DNA of 54,487 bases. Source: an uncultured Eubacterium sp. Its GTDB lineage: Bacteria; Bacillota; Clostridia; Lachnospirales; Lachnospiraceae. The stretch is taken from contig CANDJC010000010.1 of NCBI GenBank assembly GCA_947384955.1, positions 1 through 54,487 on the forward strand, written 5' to 3'. Each line of letters begins with the position of its first letter. Positions within the stretch are counted from its first letter, which is position 1. The notes beneath the pieces were generated by a model that saw only the letters and a program-made list of their open reading frames with translations, had not been told where the DNA came from and did no database searches. The translations under genes and the position numbers were made by a program. Shown here one piece after another: positions 25,462 to 33,406 of this stretch.

Positions 25462-26811
25462 CTATAACATGATTTTTGTAATTAACTCTGCCAGATTTTC
25501 CGCTTCTTTCTGAATCACATTCTGATCTTTTCCTTCAATCATAACCCGCACAAGCGGTTCTGTACCGGACGGGCGGATTAATACCCTTCCTTCTCCGTGA
25601 AACTTCTTTTCCAGTTCCCGGACCGCCTCTGCAATCTCAGCATATTCCATATAATGCTCTTTTTTATGATTCGGAACCTTTGCATTTACAAGCGCCTGCG
25701 GATAGATTTCCATAACGGATGCAAGCTCTGACAGCTTCTTCTTAGTATCTGCCATAACCTGTAATACATGCAGCGCGCTTAACAGACCGTCTCCTGTTGT
25801 ATTGTCATCAAGGAAAATAATATGCCCGGACTGTTCTCCGCCAATATTATATCCATTTTCACGCATATTTTCCAGCACATAACGGTCGCCTACTTTTGTT
25901 TTTTCAACATGAATCCCGTTCTTCTCACCCATAACTGAAAAGCCGAGATTGCTCATTACCGTAACTACGACTGTATCTTTTTTCAGCTTTCCCTTTTCCT
26001 TCATATAATTCGCACAGATAGCCATCAGCTGGTCGCCGTCTACGATGTTTCCCTGTTCATCCACTGTCAGAAGGCGGTCCGCATCCCCGTCGAATGCCAG
26101 GCCGATATCTGCCTTTTCATAGACCACCCTGGCCTTCAGCTCATCCATATGGGTAGAGCCGCAGTTCGCGTTAATATTCGTCCCGTCCGGATGTACATGA
26201 ATCGGAATCAGCTCTGCCCCTAACTCTCGCAGTGTTTTTACGGAAGTATAATAAGCCGCGCCCTCTGCACAGTCCGCTACAATTTTCAGTCCGCTTAAAT
26301 CTACAGGGACACATTTTTTGACAAATTTCACATATTCATCGCGGATATCAAACCGGTAATCAATCCTGCCCACGCCGGAGCCGACCGGAAGCGTTACATC
26401 CTTCATTTTGTTTTTAATCATCGCTTCAATTTCATCTTCCAGCTCGTCAGACAGTTTATATCCGTCCCCGTTAAAAAATTTAATACCGTTAAATTCCATC
26501 GGATTATGGGATGCGGAAATCACAACTCCCGCGTCTACTTTATGCCTCCTTGTCAGGTAAGCAACTGCCGGTGTAGGCAGCACGCCCACATAAATCGCGT
26601 TTGCGCCCACCGAGCAAATCCCTGCCATCAGCGCGCTCGCAAGCATTCCGCCCGATATGCGCGTATCACATCCTACGATTAATGTAGGCTGGTGCTCCTG
26701 TTCCCTTGTCAGCACATATGCGCCGGCCTGCCCTAACTGCGTCGCCAGCTCTATCGTAAGCTCCGCTCCTGCTACACCTCTGACACCATCTGTTCCAAAC
26801 ATTCTGCCCAT
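25462..26811 (-). CDS. glmM: phosphoglucosamine mutase
   Basis: GlmM interconverts glucosamine-6-phosphate and glucosamine-1-phosphate on the way to UDP-GlcNAc. The 449 residues contain the phosphoserine loop VVISASHNPMEFNGIK, with Ser101 as the expected phosphate carrier, the metal-binding DGDADR and the C-terminal RPSGTEPLVRVMIEG. GGAGGAAG precedes the ATG. It follows cdaA and cdaR, the classic Firmicutes order. In that order GlmM protein is known to bind and restrain CdaA. glmS, its pathway partner, lies at the far end of the polysaccharide locus. Confidence 0.97.
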   Translation of the reverse strand: MGRMFGTDGVRGVAGAELTIELATQLGQAGAYVLTREQEHQPTLIVGCDTRISGGMLASALMAGICSVGANAIYVGVLPTPAVAYLTRRHKVDAGVVISASHNPMEFNGIKFFNGDGYKLSDELEDEIEAMIKNKMKDVTLPVGSGVGRIDYRFDIRDEYVKFVKKCVPVDLSGLKIVADCAEGAAYYTSVKTLRELGAELIPIHVHPDGTNINANCGSTHMDELKARVVYEKADIGLAFDGDADRLLTVDEQGNIVDGDQLMAICANYMKEKGKLKKDTVVVTVMSNLGFSVMGEKNGIHVEKTKVGDRYVLENMRENGYNIGGEQSGHIIFLDDNTTGDGLLSALHVLQVMADTKKKLSELASVMEIYPQALVNAKVPNHKKEHYMEYAEIAEAVRELEKKFHGEGRVLIRPSGTEPLVRVMIEGKDQNVIQKEAENLAELITKIML

Positions 26812-26880
26812 TTTATTCTTCCTCCAAATCTAGTCTGATCATACTCTCTAAATTGCAGACAGCCATAAGCCGTGTCTGCG

Positions 26881-26956
26881 GCTATTCTTCTGATTCAGCG
26901 CCTGTATCCGGCTCTGCGGCTATTCTTCTGATTCAGTGCCTGTATCCGGCTCTGCG
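26881..26956 (-). repeat. 38-bp direct tandem duplication over the cdaR stop
   Basis: Two adjacent 38-bp units (26881-26918 and 26919-26956) differ at one base. The upstream unit in transcription order encodes the last codons of cdaR and its stop. The second copy is therefore a non-coding duplicate of the gene end. Confidence 0.9.
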
Positions 26957-28377
26957 GCTGACCCGCCTGTCGGCACGGTCTGCCCGTCTGTTTCTCTCTG
27001 ATTTGCATCCGGATTTTCTTCCTCTCCGTCTGCGCCTGTTTCATCATCCGGATTTTCTTCGTTATCCTCAGAGCCGCCGGATTCCCCGTTTCCCTGGGAA
27101 GAATCCTGCCCGCCGTTTTCTGTATCCTCGCTGTTTTCCGAAGAAATCGTAAAGGATATCACCGTTTCTCCGACAATATATTTATTATCCAGCGCTAACT
27201 GAAGCTCTTTCACATGCCTTCCCGGCGTCAGGCCGCTGACATCAAGTACCGGGCGCAGCGCCCCTGTCGTCAGTTTATCCAGATCATCCGTCAGGCCGTA
27301 TATTTCAATCTCTGCATTTCTCTCATTAAAGTCCAGTTTATATCTTTCCGGCAAACCGTCCACACGGATATTTCTGACCGGAATGGTAAAGACTCTGCGC
27401 TCTAACTGTTCCACATCAATCGTTACCGTAACCGTTGCTTCCACCGAATTTTCCAGTGCAGCGCCGTCTGGCAGATACTGGTTGATATCCACTTTCTGCT
27501 CAAATTTCTCGTCTGCATCTTCTACGCTGATAACGCCTTCCGGTATTGTTACCGCACTGATGGAATTTAAAATCTCAGACCTTCCTTTTATCGTAACCTC
27601 TTTCGGGTCTGCATTCACCGAAATCACCTCAAAGCCCTCCGCCGGTTTTCCGCTGTAATTCACTTTTACCGGAACCGTCTTTTTGGATACAATATTTGCT
27701 TTGACTGTCACGATATCCAGACTGAGCGTCAGCCTTGTAGTATCTACCGCTTCCCCTTCTTCGTCATACAGCACCGGAACCACGCTGTCTGAAATATCGG
27801 TACTCATATTGGATACATCGATAGCTGCTTTGACGGAATCAATCTGTGATACGACTTCCTTCGGCCCGGACACCCACAGCCGGTTCGGCTCAACCGCCAG
27901 CGAGCCGAGCGCATACCCGTCAGCCGGCTCTCCCTGAGGATTTGGCTGAACCATAAATGCCTGGCGCATCAAATCTTCCAGTGTCACTTTCAGTTCACGC
28001 GTACGCTTTGAAATCGTAAGCTGGCTCGAATGGCGCAGCGCCGTAATCTCTACCGGCACTACATTTTCATTTTCTTTCTGAATCAGCTTGCTCATATCGG
28101 CAACCGCCCTGAAATCCGAGCTGCTCATCTCATCCACATAGCTGCGTTTTCCCTTAACGTTAAATGTCACGTTTGCAGCGTCAGCCTCTATCTCATAATA
28201 TTTATTCATTGCAGTAACCGCCTCGCCATTTTCAATTGTAACCGCAATGGTAAAGGTCTTGCTCCTAGTCGGGTCATCCAGATTTACAACCGCCATCCAC
28301 ATCGTAACCGCAAACAGCAGGGCAAGCAGTTTCAGGCCCAGATTTCTAGTCAGCATTTTTACGGCGTTTCTTAGCAT
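26920..28377 (-). CDS. cdaR: CdaR, YbbR-domain regulator of the diadenylate cyclase
   Basis: CdaR is the membrane-anchored partner that modulates CdaA activity. From ATG 28377 (AGGAGG upstream) the product has 485 residues: a short cytosolic start, one membrane helix (LKLLALLFAVTMWMAVV), then about four extracellular YbbR repeats (each with a V-x-V-x-Y/V-x-G pattern, for example VPVKVNYSGKPAEGF). The C-terminal tail of about 75 residues is strongly acidic, rich in Glu, Asp, Gly and Asn, and probably disordered. Many homologues lack it. The start overlaps the end of cdaA by 32 nt, indicating coupling. A tandem duplication covers the stop. Confidence 0.93.
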   Translation of the reverse strand: MLRNAVKMLTRNLGLKLLALLFAVTMWMAVVNLDDPTRSKTFTIAVTIENGEAVTAMNKYYEIEADAANVTFNVKGKRSYVDEMSSSDFRAVADMSKLIQKENENVVPVEITALRHSSQLTISKRTRELKVTLEDLMRQAFMVQPNPQGEPADGYALGSLAVEPNRLWVSGPKEVVSQIDSVKAAIDVSNMSTDISDSVVPVLYDEEGEAVDTTRLTLSLDIVTVKANIVSKKTVPVKVNYSGKPAEGFEVISVNADPKEVTIKGRSEILNSISAVTIPEGVISVEDADEKFEQKVDINQYLPDGAALENSVEATVTVTIDVEQLERRVFTIPVRNIRVDGLPERYKLDFNERNAEIEIYGLTDDLDKLTTGALRPVLDVSGLTPGRHVKELQLALDNKYIVGETVISFTISSENSEDTENGGQDSSQGNGESGGSEDNEENPDDETGADGEEENPDANQRETDGQTVPTGGSAAEPDTGTESEE

Positions 28378-29266
28378 TCTTAAGCCTCCTTTGCAGTGAC
28401 TGCAGACGTGTTTCCTCCGATTCTGCATTTTGAATAATTTTAAGCTGCTCGCGCAGTCCGTCCTGTGTCAGGCTGCGGTATATGACTCCGCTTTTTGCAG
28501 CCGATACCGCTCCAGTCTCTTCTGATACAATAATCGTTAAAGAATCGCTGACCTCGCTGATGCCAATAGCGGCACGGTGCCTCGTCCCGAGCTCTTTGCT
28601 GATAGACATGCTGTCAGACAAAGGCAGATAACAGGTCGCCGCCACCACCCGGTCGCCCCGGACAATAATCGCCCCGTCATGAAGAGGCGTATTTTTTTCA
28701 AATATATTGATTAGCAGCTGGCTTGTAAGAACGGAGTCCAGCTCTATCCCGGTACGCTCGTATTCGGACAGCACGATATCCTGCTCTACTACAATCAGCG
28801 CCCCTGTTTTCACCTTGCCCATTTCAAACGAAGCCTTCACCAGTTCATTAATCGTCCTGTCGCCAAATCTTCCTGTTTCCTGTGCTATTCCAAAATCAAA
28901 CAAAGCTGTGACAAATTTTTTCCGGCCCAGCTGGTCTAACGCCTTGCGCAGCTCCGGCTGAAAAATCACCGCCAGCGCAATCAGCGCGACATTCACAGTC
29001 CTGCCTGCCAGCCAGAGAATGGTATTCATCTGGAAAACAGCCGCAGCCAGTATAAATATCAAAATCACAAGGATTCCTTTAAACAGCATCCATGCGCGTG
29101 TTCCCTTTATCCATACCAGCACATGATACAGCAGAAATGCGATAATAAAAATCTCTACTACATCTGTTGCCCTTATTTTCTGCGGCGTAATCCAGTACAT
29201 ATACGTTTCTGCAAATCCCTGTATTGTACTGATAAATGTCTGCACGTTCACACATCCTTCCTTCAT
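28346..29266 (-). CDS. cdaA: CdaA diadenylate cyclase (c-di-AMP synthase)
   Basis: CdaA condenses two ATP into c-di-AMP, which controls potassium and osmolyte transport and wall homeostasis. The product is about 300 residues. Three N-terminal helices (about 35-100) are followed by the DAC domain, with PLHDGAIIV (DGA motif) and GTRHRAAIG (RHR motif) both intact. The start is uncertain: ATG 29266 has a weak site, while GTG codons at 29251 and 29245 follow GGAAGG. The order cdaA-cdaR-glmM is conserved in Firmicutes and forms one operon here. Confidence 0.96.
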   Translation of the reverse strand: MKEGCVNVQTFISTIQGFAETYMYWITPQKIRATDVVEIFIIAFLLYHVLVWIKGTRAWMLFKGILVILIFILAAAVFQMNTILWLAGRTVNVALIALAVIFQPELRKALDQLGRKKFVTALFDFGIAQETGRFGDRTINELVKASFEMGKVKTGALIVVEQDIVLSEYERTGIELDSVLTSQLLINIFEKNTPLHDGAIIVRGDRVVAATCYLPLSDSMSISKELGTRHRAAIGISEVSDSLTIIVSEETGAVSAAKSGVIYRSLTQDGLREQLKIIQNAESEETRLQSLQRRLKNAKKRRKNAD

Positions 29267-29341
29267 CTGTCATTTCCGTCATACTGTTCCATTTCTGCTG
29301 CCGGCCAGACCGCGGCCAAAAAGGCGTACTGTCTGCCGGAA

Positions 29342-30355
29342 TCAATATTCTTCATCATCTACAGCAAGATTCATATCTTCCATAATTTCTTCCCGGGTCA
29401 CCGCGCTCCGGTCTTCTCTCCGGCTCCTTGTGCCGCTGATTTTCTTCACGGTCTTTTCCCTTGTAGACACATACCGCTTCGGCACGGCCTTCACATAATA
29501 ATAATATTCATCATCTTCAAACTGAACACGCTCTGTCCGCGTATAATCCAGGTCGAAGAAAAAAAACTGTATCATCAAAAGAATCAGAATACTGAATCCG
29601 CACCCGGCTGTCAGCCGCACCGTCATGCTGCTCATTCCAATCTGCGTGTAACCGATAAAAAATCCAAGATACTCCATCAGCATTCCCGTCACAATCGCAA
29701 TGGTCCACGCATGGTCCACAGACAGCCTGCGAATCACATATACTACCAGCGTAACCGCCGCAAAGATGCCGATTACCAGATACATTTCGCGGTTCCCGGC
29801 AAACTGGTTCACAATTTCCCGCAGCTTGCTTAAAAAATCATCGTCTTCTCCCATAGCGCCAAGGCTGGTCTCATTTGCCATCACTCCGTTTAAAAAGTAA
29901 TACGTGATAATCCCGCAGACTGTCGGTATCACCGCCAAAGGCTGCTGCAGCAGTCCGCCGGCCACCGGCATCACATACGGTATCCCCAGCATGCACGCAG
30001 CCGGAGACAGCAGCGCATTATAAGCACAGCGCGGTGCGAACCTGAAGTACAGCAGGTACATAATGACAAACAGCACCAGCATCATAACACCTACCGGCAT
30101 CGATAAGGCATAGCAGTGCAGAATAACCAGCACTCCCGCTGTCAGAAGCATGACCGCCACTGGCAGAATCGAACACGCCAGAGACAGAATCAGCAGCAGC
30201 GGCAGGCTGTTCAGCCTCTCCATATACCCTATTTTTTGGTCAATCAGCAAAAAGACTGTAAGAGCCAGCAGAAATTTAATTACTGGCAGCAGATATGCCT
30301 CGTATTTTCCATAAAAGCTTCGAATCCTTTCCCTGAATTCCAGTACAAATGTCAT
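29342..30355 (-). CDS. polytopic membrane protein of unknown function, upstream of cdaA
   Basis: A 337-residue protein with about ten hydrophobic segments, a central cytosolic or external loop (NETSLGAMGEDDDFLSKLRE) and a basic then acidic C-terminal tail (GTRSRREDRSAVTREEIMEDMNLAVDDEEY). FFFFDLDYTRTERVQFEDDEYYYYVKAVPKR, just after the last helix, is Tyr-rich and distinctive. It lies 75 nt upstream of cdaA in the same direction and overlaps the preceding gene by 4 nt. I do not recognise a characterised family. A role linked to c-di-AMP or the envelope is inference from position only. Confidence 0.8.
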   Translation of the reverse strand: MTFVLEFRERIRSFYGKYEAYLLPVIKFLLALTVFLLIDQKIGYMERLNSLPLLLILSLACSILPVAVMLLTAGVLVILHCYALSMPVGVMMLVLFVIMYLLYFRFAPRCAYNALLSPAACMLGIPYVMPVAGGLLQQPLAVIPTVCGIITYYFLNGVMANETSLGAMGEDDDFLSKLREIVNQFAGNREMYLVIGIFAAVTLVVYVIRRLSVDHAWTIAIVTGMLMEYLGFFIGYTQIGMSSMTVRLTAGCGFSILILLMIQFFFFDLDYTRTERVQFEDDEYYYYVKAVPKRYVSTREKTVKKISGTRSRREDRSAVTREEIMEDMNLAVDDEEY

Positions 30356-30780
30356 ACGTCCCTCCTATGCCGCTTTGGCGCCGCACGGCCTTCCTGTTCG
30401 TCATACAGCCTGCCCAGCCGCTTTAACCGGCGGTAATACCGTTTCATATTCTTTTTGCCAGCCGCATGATATACACTGGCATATACAGCGACCGCAGCCA
30501 GATAAAGAATCAAAAAGAAAATATATTTCACCAGTACATTTGTTCCAAATGCTATTAAATCCATACTGCCCAGACCAGCGATAAGCTCCTCCATATTACA
30601 GATGCCCCATAACCCGAAACAGATGCCAAATACAGCTGTGCCGCTTATAAACCCTTTCAGTAAATGCATTCCTACAAAATCACTGGCGTAATAGCGCACT
30701 GCTTTTTTATACTGCTTTCCTTCGTGCTGTTCGAAGGCTGCCAGTTTTGTCATTTCACGGACACGTTCCTGATCTATCAT
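30352..30780 (-). CDS. small membrane protein of unknown function
   Basis: From ATG 30780 the product has 142 residues, with two to three hydrophobic helices (around LLKGFISGTAVFGICFGLWGI and VKYIFFLILYLAAVAVYASVY) and a strongly basic C-terminus (KKNMKRYYRRLKRLGR). The ribosome site GGAGG lies just upstream. The frame is open for ten more codons, but those cross this site. It overlaps the next gene by 4 nt, so the two membrane proteins are coupled and could form a complex. The first gene of this transcript follows a good promoter. Confidence 0.78.
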   Translation of the reverse strand: MIDQERVREMTKLAAFEQHEGKQYKKAVRYYASDFVGMHLLKGFISGTAVFGICFGLWGICNMEELIAGLGSMDLIAFGTNVLVKYIFFLILYLAAVAVYASVYHAAGKKNMKRYYRRLKRLGRLYDEQEGRAAPKRHRRDV

Positions 30781-30822
30781 ATTTCCTCCAAAATATGCCT
30801 GTTTTACCACAATATAATTTTT

Positions 30823-30851
30823 ATTATAACACAGGCGGCTGTATATGAAAA
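30823..30851 (-). promoter_or_regulatory. sigma-A-type promoter for the cdaA-glmM-polysaccharide transcript
   Basis: On the minus strand the -35 is TTTTCA (30851-30846), the spacer is 17 nt and the -10 is TATAAT (30828-30823). It lies about 45 nt upstream of the first membrane-protein start. No other strong promoter is evident before glmM, so this may drive a long operon. Confidence 0.6.
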
Positions 30852-30932
30852 GAATTTTTGTCTGTGCCGGGGTGAAAAATGTGTGAACTGAAAAAATGAG
30901 GGCATAGGCGGAGGGGGTGGTTCTGATGGGAC

Positions 30933-31214
30933 GCCGGAGGGAGGAGCGGGTTCCTTTCGGATGTTCCGCTTGCGAAAAGCAGGAAGTTCTAAACTTTCTG
31001 CATCAAGGCTGTGGCTGCGGACGGACCGGCGCCTGATGCCCTGGCGTTACTGGCTGATGTAAGCAGTGGCACTGGCAGGCGCCTTTTGGGGACTTCAGAG
31101 TTTTTTCAGAATGCAGTCTGTGTGTCCCCAAATCCTGGGTAATGGGCAGAAAGTTAAGAACTTCCAGCTTTTCTCCAGAGTCACATCCGAAAGGAACCCG
31201 CTCCTCCCTCCGGC
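30933..31214 (-). repeat. structured nested-hairpin repeat, copy C (inverted)
   Basis: The outer stem pairs 30933-30964 with 31183-31214, 32 bp and perfect, with a sequence unlike that of any other copy. The 9/9-nt internal loop reads GACTCTGGA and GCAAGCGGA on the minus strand. The inner stem pairs 30974-31001 with 31146-31173, 28 bp, with two mismatches at positions 8 and 18 that are T-T on the minus strand (30981/31166 and 30991/31156). The inner hairpins TTTGGGGAC/GTCCCCAAA and GGCGCCTG/CAGGCGCC are present. It is oriented opposite to A, B and D. Its left box, on the right in plus coordinates, is identical to that of copy D. Confidence 0.92.
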
Positions 31215-31563
31215 TGGTTTTGGCTGAATTTACGTTTCTGTTTTGGCGGTACGTTATTGATTTTCCGGTTAGAAGATGCTTGCCGTACGTTATAAAATTC
31301 TGCTTTTTGCTGCTTTATTGGGCTGATTGTGTTTTTGTTATTGATAATTCATTAAAGCAAACTTAGAAGCAAGAAAAGCGGATGCGGTTAAGTTTCAGCG
31401 TTCTGTTATGCTATTGCTATGCACCATTCTCTGTTCTGTTCAGCTGGCAAGGCGGAGTTCCGTTTCACTGACAAAATATAAAAATCCGCATACCCGTGAA
31501 CCCCGCAAAACATACATATCAGCCATACCGTAAATTCCATCAATTTAAATTCAGCCAAAACCA
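31215..31563. other. gene-free spacer between inverted repeat copies C and D
   Basis: About 350 bp with no supported gene. The two edges carry the 20-bp left box TAAATTCAGCCAAAACCAGC in inverted orientation (31213-31232 and 31546-31565). The inner part is AT-rich. I see no promoter, RNA fold or conserved frame that I can support. Confidence 0.6.
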
Positions 31564-31844
31564 GCTGGATGGAGAAATTTTTTCCTGCTGATGTGACTCT
31601 GGAAAAAAGCTGGAAGTTCTTAGTTTTCTGCTCAGTACCCAGGATTTGGGGACACATTGATTTCCGTATTATAAAACCTTGAAGTCCCCAAAAGGCGCCT
31701 GCCAGCGCCACCGCTTACAGCTGCCAGTAACGCCAGGGCATCAGGCGCCGGTCCGTCCGCAGCCAACCCCCTTGACGCAGAAAACTTAGAACTTCCTGCT
31801 TTTTGGAAGCGGAACATCAGCAGGAAAAAATTTCTCCATCCAGC
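31564..31844 (+). repeat. structured nested-hairpin repeat, copy D
   Basis: The outer stem pairs 31564-31594 with 31814-31844, 31 bp and perfect. The internal loop is GACTCTGGA opposite GGAAGCGGA. The inner stem pairs 31604-31631 with 31777-31804, with only T31611-T31797 and T31621-T31787 unpaired. Inner hairpins are TTTGGGGAC (31645-31653) with GTCCCCAAA (31684-31692), and GGCGCCTG (31694-31701) with CAGGCGCC (31742-31749). The conserved word CGGTCCGTCCGCAGCC follows. Compared with copy B the outer stem differs at several positions, and each difference is mirrored on the other arm. Confidence 0.92.
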
Positions 31845-31936
31845 GTCCCTCCGCCAATCCCCCCTGTAAAACCTCCCATAAAATGCACAAAAGAGAATGC
31901 CTTCCCGCACTCTCTTCCGTAATTCCCTCATCTGCA

Positions 31937-32341
31937 TTAAGTATCCAAAAACCTCATCCTGTTTCCATCCGATTTTCTCGGTGCCGCTTCCTTCACCGGC
32001 TCTTCCTCCACTGCATGGCTCAGATTATTAATCATTTTCCCCTTACAGGCATCACAATACTTTCCAAACTTAATCATAGCACCGCAGTTCATGCATTCGA
32101 TGCCCACCGGCGAATCATCCGCAAATTTCAGGCGTTCTTCCCGCACCCAGTTTTTTAACTGCTTCACAGAAACTTCCTTTGCTTCTGATACATCCTGCAG
32201 GGATGAATGAGGATTTGAGCGGATATAATCCTTGACTTCCTGGAATTTTTGCTCTAACTTTTCTGCACATGACGGGCAGATTACCGGTCCTGACAGATAA
32301 TTGAATAAACGCTTGCAGCTTTTACACGTCCTTACGTCCAT
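31937..32341 (-). CDS. yvyF: flagellar-operon protein, YvyF/TIGR03826-like
   Basis: A 134-residue cytosolic protein with two zinc-knuckle pairs: CKSCKRLFNY with CPSCAEKLEQKF at the N-terminus and CMNCGAMIKFGKYCDACKGKM near residues 83-103. Between them is a helix-turn-helix-like segment (HSSLQDVSEAKEVSVKQLKNWVREERLKF). This layout is that of YvyF, a flagellar-operon protein of Firmicutes found next to comF and flgM. Here it also follows comF, and flagellar rod genes lie a few kilobases upstream. The exact role is not established. Confidence 0.85.
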   Translation of the reverse strand: MDVRTCKSCKRLFNYLSGPVICPSCAEKLEQKFQEVKDYIRSNPHSSLQDVSEAKEVSVKQLKNWVREERLKFADDSPVGIECMNCGAMIKFGKYCDACKGKMINNLSHAVEEEPVKEAAPRKSDGNRMRFLDT

Positions 32342-32489
32342 ATGAACGCCCCTCCTTACCTATATTGAAGCAGTCCTGCTCCTAACTAATTTTATGAATT
32401 CCATTGGCATCCTGTTCCAGACAGCAAAGCTGGTTTCTGAAACCGGCTGCCTTTTGACGGTAACAGCGCTGAGAAACAGGCTGATACCT

Positions 32490-33272
32490 CTACTGCCCCT
32501 GCCCAATACTAATGCACAGATAATATATTTCCTTTACTCCTGACTGTTTCAGTACACACGCAGCCGCATCGATTGTGCTGCCTGTGGTATAAATATCATC
32601 AATAAGCAGGATTCTATTTAAGTTTACTACATTTTCGGTGATTTTGAAAGCATTTTTAAGATTATTTTTTCTTTCTCTGGCAGAAAGTTCTTTCTGAGGA
32701 ACTGTATCGCGTGTCCGGATAAGTATTTTAGAATGATAAGGAAGCCCGCACAAGCCTGCAAAGCGTCTGGCGAATAAATCTGCCTGATTGTAACCCCGCT
32801 GGCGTTTTCTTTCTGCCGACAGCGGAATCGGAATGACCATGCTGATGCCGAGTGTTTTCACCCAGTTTCCGTACAGCCTTGCGGCCTCGCTGGCAAAAAA
32901 TTCTGTATAATCTCTGCGATTGCTGTATTTGTAGCGGTACAAAATGCCGCGCACCGGGCCCTGATAGCTGAATACGGCACGGCCCTGGCGGTATTCATGA
33001 CGGTTTTTTGTACAGTCCAAACAGTATTCCGCGACAGCATCATTAAGCGGTTTTCCGCAGGAATAACAGACTGGCTGGGAAATGTATTTTAATCTGCGCG
33101 CACACTGCGGGCAGATAAGGGAGTCAGTCAGGACACGGTCGCATACCGGGCAGCGGTTCGGATAGAGCAGCAGAAGCATGTTGTATAAAATTTTCCTGAC
33201 TGTTTCCTGGCTACCTTTTCCTGGCTGTTTCTTATTTCCTATCTGTTTCTTGTTCTCTGCCATTTTATTCAT
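32490..33272 (-). CDS. comF: ComF family phosphoribosyltransferase-like protein
   Basis: A ComF/GntX-type protein of 260 residues, associated with natural DNA uptake in competent bacteria. The N-terminal zinc-binding region has YPNRCPVCDRVL, CPQCARR, CYSCGKPL and CLDCTK. The phosphoribosyltransferase-like core includes IPIPLSAERKRQRGYNQADLFAR and the PRPP loop ILLIDDIYTTGSTIDA. The first 25 residues (KKQIGNKKQPGKGSQ) are low-complexity, built from short repeats, and may not be part of the real protein. It lies between recD2 and yvyF. Other competence genes are not in the window. Confidence 0.9.
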   Translation of the reverse strand: MNKMAENKKQIGNKKQPGKGSQETVRKILYNMLLLLYPNRCPVCDRVLTDSLICPQCARRLKYISQPVCYSCGKPLNDAVAEYCLDCTKNRHEYRQGRAVFSYQGPVRGILYRYKYSNRRDYTEFFASEAARLYGNWVKTLGISMVIPIPLSAERKRQRGYNQADLFARRFAGLCGLPYHSKILIRTRDTVPQKELSARERKNNLKNAFKITENVVNLNRILLIDDIYTTGSTIDAAACVLKQSGVKEIYYLCISIGQGQ

Positions 33273-33406
33273 CTTTATTTGTTTACTTTCCTCCGCCTGT
33301 CTGTTTTTCTCTGCCGGCTTATCTGACTCTGCCCGTCTGTTTCCTCTGCCTGTATCTTTTTCCGTTTATTTTTTCCAGGCTTGTTCACCCGGCTTCGCCT
33401 GCCTGT

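Noticed and set aside
30933..31937. Short open frames inside repeat copies C and D, with shared peptides
   Set aside because: The frames are interrupted and differ between copies, while base pairing is preserved. Structure explains the conservation better than coding.
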